Of a stretch of 64,000 nt of DNA, positions 39,451 through 45,964 are shown piece by piece. Below the pieces are notes generated by a model. That model had not been told where the DNA came from. It saw nothing but the letters and a program-made list of their open reading frames with translations, and made no database searches. This DNA is from Mesorhizobium sp. J8 (GTDB lineage: Bacteria > Pseudomonadota > Alphaproteobacteria > Rhizobiales > Rhizobiaceae). Positions within the stretch are counted from its first letter, which is position 1. Every line of letters begins with the position of its first letter. Made by a program: the position numbers and the translations under genes. The stretch spans positions 62,001-126,000 of the forward strand of contig NZ_AP024109.1 of the NCBI RefSeq assembly GCF_016591715.1, in the 5' to 3' direction.

Positions 39451-39983
39451 CAATCTCCCCCCTCGTGGGGGAGATGCCCGGCAGGGCAGAGGGGGGCGCT
39501 GTCCCGCCGACCTTGCCGCGCTATTCGGATGGACTTCCGAGCCCGGTCACGATCACGATATGCTGGCAAACATTGTCGATGTCGCGAATGACATCGTTGT
39601 TCCAGAGCCGCAGGACGGTCCAGCCGTCTTTCTCCAGCCGCGCAGTTCGTGCCTCATCGCCTGCGACGGCATCGGCCTCTCCGTGTTGAGACCCGTCGAC
39701 CTCAACGACTAGCTTCTTCTGCGGACAAGCGAAGTCCACGATATATCCGGCGATCGGAAACTGGCGCCGGAAGCCTAGGCCCATCAACCGATGGGCACGA
39801 AGCTCGTTCCAAAGCTTCAACTCAGCTGTTGTCATCACCTTGCGCATTGATCTGGCGTTGGCGCGGTGTCTTGGCGGCAGCGGCGTATGGGGCATTTGTA
39901 TCGCTCGGTGATTGTTGAGGTTCGCACTCTACGGCGCCCCCCTCTGTCCTGCCGGACATCTCCCCCACGAGGGGGGAGATTGG
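39451..39983. mobile_element. Type III palindromic element carrying a DUF559 gene
   Basis: Inverted arms of 50 bp bound the element: left 39451-39500 starting CCAATCTCCCCCC, right 39934-39983 ending GGGGAGATTGG. I count 48 of 50 identical positions. Each arm holds two hairpins (ATCTCCCCC/GGGGGAGAT, and CCC/GGG around CGGCA). The two mismatches (C for T and G for A) pair with each other, so the second hairpin is kept in both arms. The only gene inside is the DUF559 endonuclease gene. No clear target duplication is seen. Confidence 0.75.
39521..39895 (-). CDS. DUF559 (VSR-like) endonuclease in a palindromic element
   Basis: 124 residues of the DUF559 family, related to very-short-patch-repair endonucleases with a PD-(D/E)xK-like fold. 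Conserved residues are FRRQFPI (42-48), Asp54 in IVDFAC, and Glu65-x-Asp67-Gly-Ser-Gln70-His71 in VVEVDGSQH, followed by VLRLWNNDV. By sequence it can bind metal and nick DNA; this is not proven for the family. It shares start (MPH), length and catalytic positions with the second copy at 49321-49692. It lies entirely between inverted arms. Confidence 0.85.
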   Translation of the reverse strand: MPHTPLPPRHRANARSMRKVMTTAELKLWNELRAHRLMGLGFRRQFPIAGYIVDFACPQKKLVVEVDGSQHGEADAVAGDEARTARLEKDGWTVLRLWNNDVIRDIDNVCQHIVIVTGLGSPSE

Positions 39984-39995
39984 CAGCTTCGACGC

Positions 39996-40622
39996 CTACC
40001 CCACAAACCCCACCCTCTTGTGGCTCCCGTCGCAAAACGGCTTGTTGGCCGAATGCCCGCAGCGGCAGAGGAACACCTTGGTGGTGCGCGCGATCGTATG
40101 CCCCGTGCCGGTGACGATCTCGGCATTGCCCTCGACCTTGAGCGGGCCATTGCTGGTCGGCGTCACCGTCAGCGGACCGTCCCGCGTCTCCAGCACCTGC
40201 GCCTCCTTCAGCGGCGGCTCCCCGGTGGCGGTGAAGCCGCCCTTGATGTGGCTGTTGTCGCAGAAGGGCTTGTTCTGCGACAGGCCGCAGCGGCAGAGCG
40301 TGGCGCGGAACAAAGTGTCCTCGCCAAGCACGATCTCGGCATGCACGGCCAGCGGGCCGTTCTCGCGCACGCGCACGGTGTTGACCACCGGCGGCTTCTC
40401 CTGCGGTCCGCCGTCCTTGCGCTTGTAGGTGACGGCCCCCGACGGGCAATTCTCCGCCAGCGCCACGACCCGTTCCACGCTCGCCGCGTCGGGATGGATC
40501 CACTCGCCCGGCGCGTTGGGCACGAAGACATGCGGATTGCCGAGCACGCAATTACGCGAATGGATGCAGCGCTTGCCGCTGAAAGAAACGTCGATCTTCT
40601 CGCCTTCGACCGTGCCTGCCAT
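39996..40622 (-). CDS. Iron-sulfur protein with one 4Fe-4S-like and two CDGSH domains
   Basis: 208 residues. The N-terminal divergent ferredoxin-like part has Cys19, Cys25 and Cys59 (CIHSRNCVLG and ENCPSGAV). Two CDGSH motifs follow, CRCGLSQNKPFCDNSH (110-125) and CRCGHSANKPFCDGSH (186-201), each with the three-Cys-one-His set for a 2Fe-2S cluster. There is no membrane anchor. Likely roles are electron transfer or redox/iron sensing. It sits between two type III palindromic elements, 13 nt from one. Confidence 0.9.
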   Translation of the reverse strand: MAGTVEGEKIDVSFSGKRCIHSRNCVLGNPHVFVPNAPGEWIHPDAASVERVVALAENCPSGAVTYKRKDGGPQEKPPVVNTVRVRENGPLAVHAEIVLGEDTLFRATLCRCGLSQNKPFCDNSHIKGGFTATGEPPLKEAQVLETRDGPLTVTPTSNGPLKVEGNAEIVTGTGHTIARTTKVFLCRCGHSANKPFCDGSHKRVGFVG

Positions 40623-40741
40623 GGGGCTCTCCTCTGGTGGGTTGAGGCAAGGCTAGGGCCAGGCTGAGAAGGGCGTCAAGCTGGGAGGATGGGCAGTCGT
40701 TCCCTTCTCCCCTTGGAGATTGGCGAAAGCCAACGTGACAG

Positions 40742-40924
40742 CCAATCTCCCCCCTTGTGGGGGAGATGGCCGGCAGGCCAGAGGGGGGCGCCTCGCGATG
40801 ACCTCTCAACTCAATTGAAGATCAAAACCTTCACCGAGATCTCTTGTTCGACACAACAAACACCGCGATCCTTCGCGCCCCCCTCTGCCCTGCCGGGCAT
40901 CTCCCCCACAAGGGGGGAGATTGG
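40742..40924. repeat. Type III palindromic intergenic element, gene-less
   Basis: 50-bp inverted arms, left 40742-40791 and right 40875-40924, 48 of 50 identical by eye. The two differences (G for C and C for G) are compensatory within the second hairpin. The arms are almost the same as those around the DUF559 gene at 39521-39895, but the 83-bp centre (40792-40874) has no gene. A fragment of a type II hairpin (CCCTTCTCCCC, about 40703-40713) precedes it. Together these fill the gap of about 320 bp between genes. Confidence 0.85.
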
Positions 40925-40943
40925 CAGTTTCAGCGCCCTGCGC

Positions 40944-41291
40944 CTACTCCGCCAAATCCACCGTCTCGGTCGAGTGCTCGGTGCAGATGAAGCAGCAGGT
41001 GTCGCAGGGCTGGTCGTTGTCGGGGCCGACGCCGGCGGTGACGGAATCGTCGCCGTTCACCCAGGCCCCCCAGCAGATATGCTCGCCCGGCTCGCAGGAG
41101 ATCGGCACGGATTTCCGCGCCTTCGGCCGGATGAGGAAAACCTTGTCGTCGCCCGGCCAGACCTTCTGGCTGTCGCGACTGAACAGCTCCAGCGCCACGC
41201 CGTCCGAACGCTGGTTGCGCACGAACACCGACATGTCGGCGGCGAAGGCCGGCGCGGTGAGGAGAAAGAAGGCGAGCAGAGCGCGAATCAT
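40944..41291 (-). CDS. Small exported Cys-rich hypothetical protein
   Basis: 115 residues. A clear signal peptide, MIRALLAFFLLTAPAFAA, is followed by a soluble part with six Cys, CEPGEHICWGAW and CDTCCFIC near the C-terminus, which suggests disulfides or metal binding in the periplasm. I recognise no family. A longer reading to 41384 runs through a type I repeat and is less likely. Confidence 0.6.
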   Translation of the reverse strand: MIRALLAFFLLTAPAFAADMSVFVRNQRSDGVALELFSRDSQKVWPGDDKVFLIRPKARKSVPISCEPGEHICWGAWVNGDDSVTAGVGPDNDQPCDTCCFICTEHSTETVDLAE

Positions 41292-41337
41292 GGCGAGGTC
41301 CCCGGGGGGAGTAGAGCACGGGTGGCATGTGGAAGCA

Positions 41338-41482
41338 CCCTCACCCGGATTGCCAACCGAATTGCGAAGGGCAATTCGGGGCAATCCGACCTCTCCCCAA
41401 GGGGAGAGGAGGTCGCCGGCGCCTCCGCTGCCCTCTTCTCCCCTCGGGGAGAAGGTGGCCGCGAAGCGGCCGGATGAGGGGG
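41338..41482. repeat. Type I palindromic intergenic element
   Basis: It starts CACCCTCACCCGGATTG and ends GGCCGGATGAGGGGGC. The inner hairpins are CCTCTCCCC-AA-GGGGAGAGG and TTCTCCCCTCGGGGAGAA, with GGCCGCGAAGCGGCC on the right. The left half has a different second hairpin (GAATTGCGAAGGGCAATTC), showing the mosaic nature of the family. Confidence 0.8.
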
Positions 41483-41487
41483 CCTCG

Positions 41488-41997
41488 CTACCTCCTCACC
41501 GCCACATGCGGCGCGAATGTCTTCACCGCATCGACCAGGTCCTGGCCGCGCGCGTCGAGCGAGGAGATCTCCATATGCACGATGTTCCGGCCGAAAGGCA
41601 TCAGGCCGAAGGCGTTGGCGGAAGAATAGCGGATGGCGTCGGGCGGCTCCGAGGTGAGCTCGAAATTGAGCATCGCCGCGCCCTTGCCGCCGGCGGCAAG
41701 CCGCACGCTCTTCACCTTGCTCCACGGCACCAGCACGTCGCCGGCGCGGACATCGCGGAAGCCCTGGCTGTCCAGGGTCACCTTGACCGACGTATCGAAA
41801 GCACCGCGCGCGATCAACACGCCGAGCCCGAGGCAGGCGGCGGCGAGCAGCGCGATCCACAGCACATGTCCGCCATCCGCGCCCGAGGCCAGGCCCTGCA
41901 GCGCGCCGAAGCCGAAGATGCCGCCGATCAGAAACGGCCCGACGGCGGGCAGGATCTTTCCCGACGCACTGTTGCGGAGTTCGAGCGGCGCGGCCAT
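41488..41997 (-). CDS. Two-helix membrane protein, STM3941-like
   Basis: 169 residues. Two N-terminal helices at about 15-62 (FLIGGIFGFGALQGLAS and VLWIALLAAACLGLGVLIA) are followed by a soluble PH-like beta-rich domain (VTLDSQGFRDVRAGDVLVPWSKVKSVRL). The layout resembles the STM3941 family of unknown function. That assignment is tentative. It lies 39 nt downstream of another membrane protein gene on the same strand. Confidence 0.55.
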   Translation of the reverse strand: MAAPLELRNSASGKILPAVGPFLIGGIFGFGALQGLASGADGGHVLWIALLAAACLGLGVLIARGAFDTSVKVTLDSQGFRDVRAGDVLVPWSKVKSVRLAAGGKGAAMLNFELTSEPPDAIRYSSANAFGLMPFGRNIVHMEISSLDARGQDLVDAVKTFAPHVAVRR

Positions 41998-42036
41998 CGG
42001 ACGAGATTGAGCCCGGAAACGGTTCGAGTCGAGGGG

Positions 42037-42750
42037 CTACACGTTGCCGCTTTGCGCGCCTTCGATCGGCTTTTCGGCAACGGGCCGTTCGCGACAGAAA
42101 TAGAGCAGCGTCAGCATGATCGCGACCAGCAGGACAGCGAAGTAGAACGACACCCGGACATAGGCCTCGGCTTTCTCCAACGGGAAGGACTGGCCCCTGC
42201 TGGCGGCGCGCGCCAACATCGTGGCGATCATCGCGTCCCGGGAAAAGATGACGTTGATCGCGGTCAACGGGAGTATCGAGACAAACAGTAGGGCGTTGTA
42301 GAATTTGGCCCTTGGCTCGAACCGCAGCAGCACCGCGCCGCACCAGCTGTAGAAGGCGCTGAAGATCGCCACCGCCGCGAGCTTCAGCGGGCTATTCTCG
42401 ACCATGAACAGGAACGGCGTGGTATCGCCGGGCTCGGATAGCCGCAGCAGGTACCAGATGCCGGATGCGAAGCCGAGCGTGCCAAGCAGCAGATTGGCCC
42501 ATTGGCGACGGCCGGGCGGCTCGGTCCGCGCATAGCCGAGCAGCCATTCGCCGATCGAGACGTTTGCGCCGCGCAGGGCGGCCAACAGCACCAGCGAGAC
42601 GGTCTGGCGCGCCGCCCAAGACGTCGGCTGGCCGAGCAAGGTCTCGGCAATGCCCGGAAACAGCCGGTCGATGAGCACGACGGCTGAATTTATCCAAATG
42701 AAATCGAGGCAAAGACTGACGAACAACAATTTGCGCAAGCTGCCCCCCAA
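42037..42750 (-). CDS. Hypothetical polytopic membrane protein
   Basis: 237 residues with about six or seven hydrophobic segments (LLFVSLCLDFIWINSAVVLI, VSLVLLAALRGANV, LLLGTLGFASGIWYLL, LAAVAIFSAFYSWCG, LLFVSILPLTAINVIF, VSFYFAVLLVAIMLTLLYF). I do not recognise the family. No catalytic motif is obvious. Confidence 0.6.
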   Translation of the reverse strand: MGGSLRKLLFVSLCLDFIWINSAVVLIDRLFPGIAETLLGQPTSWAARQTVSLVLLAALRGANVSIGEWLLGYARTEPPGRRQWANLLLGTLGFASGIWYLLRLSEPGDTTPFLFMVENSPLKLAAVAIFSAFYSWCGAVLLRFEPRAKFYNALLFVSILPLTAINVIFSRDAMIATMLARAASRGQSFPLEKAEAYVRVSFYFAVLLVAIMLTLLYFCRERPVAEKPIEGAQSGNV

Positions 42751-42778
42751 AGCCGCGAACGAGACCGTCGGTCTAACC

Positions 42779-42975
42779 TTACCGCTCCGGCTTCAGCAAA
42801 GTCCAGCCGATGAAGCTCAGCACCAGAACGGATAGCCGAGCACCGGCAAAGGCGCGGAGCTGGGCAGAAGCGGCGCGCCCCACAGGATCATCAGGACCGA
42901 GGCGGCGAAGAGCGCGGCGGCGATGAAAGCCGTGAGCCGCATCCACAGCGCGAAATTGGCTTGCGCGCTGACCAT
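42779..42975 (-). pseudogene. Frameshifted small membrane protein gene
   Basis: From the ATG at 42975 the reverse strand reads MVSAQANFALWMRLTAFIAA and continues through a helix to PLPVLGYPFWC, then a stop at 42817-42819. In the next frame the sequence carries on as a second helix, LVLSFIGWTLLKPER, ending with TAA at 42779-42781. One or two bases gained or lost near 42825-42831 (GGCTATCCGTTCTGG on the reverse strand) would join them into a two-helix protein of about 65 residues. A sequencing error is the alternative. Upstream, 42976-43163 holds no gene. Confidence 0.5.
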
Positions 42976-43028
42976 GACCAGCCCGGCCAATCGCAGCGAC
43001 GGTATCCGAGGTGGAGCGCATGTGATGT

Positions 43029-43046
43029 CTCCCCAAGCCGGGGAGA
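43029..43046. repeat. Solo hairpin resembling a type I repeat fragment
   Basis: TCTCCCC-AAGCC-GGGGAGA matches the innermost hairpin of the type I palindromic elements but lacks the rest. It lies at the left edge of the A/T-richer island and could be a remnant cut off by its insertion. Confidence 0.4.
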
Positions 43047-43163
43047 GGATACAACGAAGCCAGGGGATGGTGACGGTATGACCCTACGTTGCCTAAATCC
43101 ATAATAGGATTCGAAATTAAGCAACGAATCTTCTAAATAGATGACGGGCTGGACTTGATCGTT

Positions 43164-43562
43164 ATGAACCACACTTCGCTTATCATCCTAAAGACAACCA
43201 AGCAGCATTTTATAGGGGTAACGGAGCACCAAAAACACGCGTTGCGCGGGCGAATGACCAAAGCACATCAAGGCGACGTTCTTATAATCGCCGAGATCCA
43301 GGACAATGGCCCCGCCGTTGCCAAGTACGCGATGCAATTTAAGCAACAGTATGCTGACCACGTCGGTCAATCGGAAGTCATTTGGGGAAAGCGCTGGCGC
43401 TTCATAGTGGACGGCGAAAAGGGTTGCTGGTTGTCGAAGCCTTTTGCACCAGCGGCACTTAAGCCCGACGGGCCTTACGCTCAAGGAGGAACGTTGGTCT
43501 ACGTACCGACCGCGGATGCCATCGATTTCATTGCAGCCGGCCACCTCTCCCCTATTTTATAG
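43164..43562 (+). CDS. Unknown small protein in the methylase island (possible PUA/EVE-like fold)
   Basis: 132 residues from the ATG at 43164. The pattern is a short beta-strand-rich start (TSLIILKTTKQHF), then HQGDVLIIAEI, then WGKRWRFIVDGEKGCWLSKPF, and a final GGTLVYVPTADAIDFI. The strand-loop layout with a GDVLII segment faintly resembles PUA-like/EVE proteins that read modified bases, but I cannot confirm this. It is convergent with the methylase gene (23-nt gap) and shares its lower G+C. The ribosome site is weak. Confidence 0.55.
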   Translation: MNHTSLIILKTTKQHFIGVTEHQKHALRGRMTKAHQGDVLIIAEIQDNGPAVAKYAMQFKQQYADHVGQSEVIWGKRWRFIVDGEKGCWLSKPFAPAALKPDGPYAQGGTLVYVPTADAIDFIAAGHLSPIL

Positions 43563-43585
43563 GGCGTTCCTGTTTATGAGCTCCA

Positions 43586-44482
43586 TCAAGCGCTTTGAGC
43601 TATGGCCGCCGATCGCTGGGTATTTGGCATTCCGGTGGGTTTGAAACTTCTTATAGCGTGTACACTTTCAGGTAATGCTGTCGCGTGACTCGCAATTAAA
43701 AGCTCCGGCCGAGATTCCTTTTTCCTCGCCGAATATTCGAATTTCACCTCGTACACATGCTTTTGCAAATATATCGTTTTTATCAAACGGCAAACGTCAT
43801 AGCTAAGAAACCACCTTGCATCCTTATTTTGAAGCGCCTCCCATAGCCCCTTGTGCTCCTCAGGTTCGTAGTAATACCTGTAAAGTTTTCGTCCGGCAGC
43901 GACGTAGGGCGGATCGAGGTACCAAACCTCATCTGGGCGCCGCCGCCATCTTATAAGGTCGACAGCATCTCCGTTTATCAACTCAACGCTCTGCAGAAGC
44001 GGAGAAGCCTGCTGGACTCTGTCGATTAGGGTTTTTCTATAAAATCTACAGTCTATCTTATATTTTGATAACTGTTTGTAGCCACCGATCGGTCCTCCGG
44101 TAATTATTCCAGAAAAGCACGTTCTGTTTAGAAACAGAAAAGCAAATGCCTTTTCCTTCAAATCCACGGGCCGGCCATTAACCAGGTAGGTTTGCATTTC
44201 CTGCCAAGTTTCGAGGTTGACCTCCACGCTCGAAATTCGATCCACGAGGTAGTCCGGATTCTCTCTAACGGTCGTCCAAAATGCATGTATTAGAGGATCT
44301 CGCTCGCACACGATTGCCCGCTTGACCCGCTTTTGACTTAACAATTCAAGCGATACCGACATGCCACCGCCATAGGGCTCAACAAGAGTATCCGTCGTAA
44401 TTCCATTTATTCGCAATATATCGGCAAAGATAGGAGCAAATCCGCTCTTGCTTCCCGGGAAACGTAGAGGATTTACTGTCAT
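43586..44482 (-). CDS. D12-class DNA adenine methyltransferase
   Basis: 298 residues of the Dam-like (D12 class) N6-adenine methyltransferases. RFPGSKSG (7-14) and LVEPYGGGMSVSLELL (33-48) form the SAM site, VCERDPLIHAFW is motif II-like, and DPPY at 190-193 is the catalytic motif IV. The target sequence is unknown. The start overlaps the stop of the ParB/Srx-like gene by 4 nt (ATGA), so they are co-translated. No restriction endonuclease gene is adjacent. A/T-richer than the chromosome around it. Confidence 0.9.
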   Translation of the reverse strand: MTVNPLRFPGSKSGFAPIFADILRINGITTDTLVEPYGGGMSVSLELLSQKRVKRAIVCERDPLIHAFWTTVRENPDYLVDRISSVEVNLETWQEMQTYLVNGRPVDLKEKAFAFLFLNRTCFSGIITGGPIGGYKQLSKYKIDCRFYRKTLIDRVQQASPLLQSVELINGDAVDLIRWRRRPDEVWYLDPPYVAAGRKLYRYYYEPEEHKGLWEALQNKDARWFLSYDVCRLIKTIYLQKHVYEVKFEYSARKKESRPELLIASHATALPESVHAIRSFKPTGMPNTQRSAAIAQSA

Positions 44483-45798
44483 GGTAGCTTCTGCAGCACG
44501 ACACGTAGATGGTTTGCGATCCTCTTTACTTCTGTGCTGTTAGGCACAACTGCTGCGTGAACGCCCCACGATAGCCCAAGCTCATTGTAATTAGCTATAA
44601 CAGAGTTTACCAGGCTGTTGATGGCAGGTCCCCTCCCGTTCTTCACGTTGGGAGGTAGAAGCCCTTTTTCATCTAACCGAAAGGCAAAAACCGTCTCTAC
44701 CAAACCACGGAGAAGCAGGCACGCCGTCAATGGGCGGTTCGGCGTTACTTTCTTTATCTCTGAGGCGACTACGTGGACCGCTGGATCGGAAATTGTGACA
44801 CGAAGAGTCTTGAAGAATGGGTCTCTGACCGCATCACGGTCCTTTCCTCCAGACGACTCAGCGTTGTCCTGACCCGCGTCTTGATCTTCACCCGACTTTT
44901 CATCAGCCTGATCTTGATCCTTGGCGCCGACGTCGTTTTCCGAGGACTCGAATATCCTATTTATCTCAGCAAGTTCCTCCATTTCATTCGCGCGAGTGTT
45001 TTTCGGAGGAGGTCCGCCGTCCGCTAATGGTAGGAGGAACTGCCGAACAATATGTTCAACAGCCCTTTTGGTGCGCTCTCGATTCTTGGTTAGCTCAAGC
45101 TTGAAATCCGCATTGAACGCCACGCCCAATGCGTCGCGGACGTCTTGCCTGCTTATAAAGCGGATGTACGGATTGGCCGAGAGGTGAATGTCGTTCAGAC
45201 GCGCCTTCTCCGCTTTCGTCCAACGGGGCAGCGTTAAACCAAGGTCTACAAGCGCAAATTCTCGAATATCCCGGGCAACATCGGCCTTCGAGAAGCCAAG
45301 CGTGTCCGACACAAGGTCCAGACTCTTAAATTTTTCCCAATACCGTTGAGTCCGCCGAATCTTCTGCAAGACGCCCCATTGTTTAACGCCAAAAGTGGTA
45401 TGCCGCCGAGTGATCACGGGTTCGGCGGCGACGCGGTCTGGCAGCAAATCGACGGACAACGTTCTCAGCGACTGACTTACCTCAGCGGTTGGTGCCGGAA
45501 AACTGTTCCTATGAGTTGCCGGGATCAAAGTTCGGTCGAGTAGTAGTTTTATCGCACAAAGGCGCCTGTTCCCTTCTACAACAACCATGGCCCCGCCTTC
45601 CCGAATTGCAATCAATCGTTCCCCGGGAAGGAGGCCGTTCTCTGCTATGCTGCGGGCGAGAACTGCTATATCTTCGAATACAACTAGCTGTTCAATAATT
45701 TGTGTCTGGCTGAGTTTCTCTCTGAGAAAGAAACGCGGGTTCTCATGGTCGAGCGCAAGATGGTCAGGCGCTGCATCAATAACCTCGAAATCGTACAT
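44479..45798 (-). CDS. ParB/Srx-fold protein coupled to the adenine methylase
   Basis: 439 residues. The N-terminal ParB/sulfiredoxin-like domain has HENPRFF (18-24), SIAENGLLPGERLIAI, and the core GNRRLCAIKLL after Glu75 (EGNRR 75-79). The middle is helical. A charged, Asp/Glu/Gly-rich linker (about 280-325, KDQDQADEKSGEDQD) leads to a C-terminal helical domain of about 110 residues that I do not recognise. ParB/Srx folds can bind CTP or act as nucleases. No parA or parS-like array is near, so chromosome partition is unlikely. Overlap with the methylase suggests one functional unit. Confidence 0.75.
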   Translation of the reverse strand: MYDFEVIDAAPDHLALDHENPRFFLREKLSQTQIIEQLVVFEDIAVLARSIAENGLLPGERLIAIREGGAMVVVEGNRRLCAIKLLLDRTLIPATHRNSFPAPTAEVSQSLRTLSVDLLPDRVAAEPVITRRHTTFGVKQWGVLQKIRRTQRYWEKFKSLDLVSDTLGFSKADVARDIREFALVDLGLTLPRWTKAEKARLNDIHLSANPYIRFISRQDVRDALGVAFNADFKLELTKNRERTKRAVEHIVRQFLLPLADGGPPPKNTRANEMEELAEINRIFESSENDVGAKDQDQADEKSGEDQDAGQDNAESSGGKDRDAVRDPFFKTLRVTISDPAVHVVASEIKKVTPNRPLTACLLLRGLVETVFAFRLDEKGLLPPNVKNGRGPAINSLVNSVIANYNELGLSWGVHAAVVPNSTEVKRIANHLRVVLQKLP

Positions 45799-45964
45799 AG
45801 TCCCCTTCCCCCCGAGGGCACTATGTTGGCATGCTCCGCTAAACGCAAGTGGGGTATTCTCGCCTAATCATTTTTCGTTGAGCTAATACAGATGCTACTA
45901 TCGAAGCGCTACCTGGCTCCGTGCACCCATATTCATCAACGACATCCGACGCGCCAACGCCCCC

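Noticed and set aside
42779..43102. A 107-codon minus frame as an intact gene.
   Set aside because: Most of it reads as His/Arg-rich shadow sequence; only its last 20 residues or so look real, and they join with a different frame, so I call a frameshifted gene instead.
44479..45798. Chromosome-partition ParB.
   Set aside because: Only the N-terminal ParB/Srx-like domain fits; there is no parA, no helix-turn-helix of the ParB type and no parS-like palindromes, and it overlaps a DNA methylase gene.
43164..45798. A complete restriction-modification system.
   Set aside because: There is a methylase but no recognisable restriction endonuclease; the ParB/Srx-like protein is not a known restriction enzyme type.
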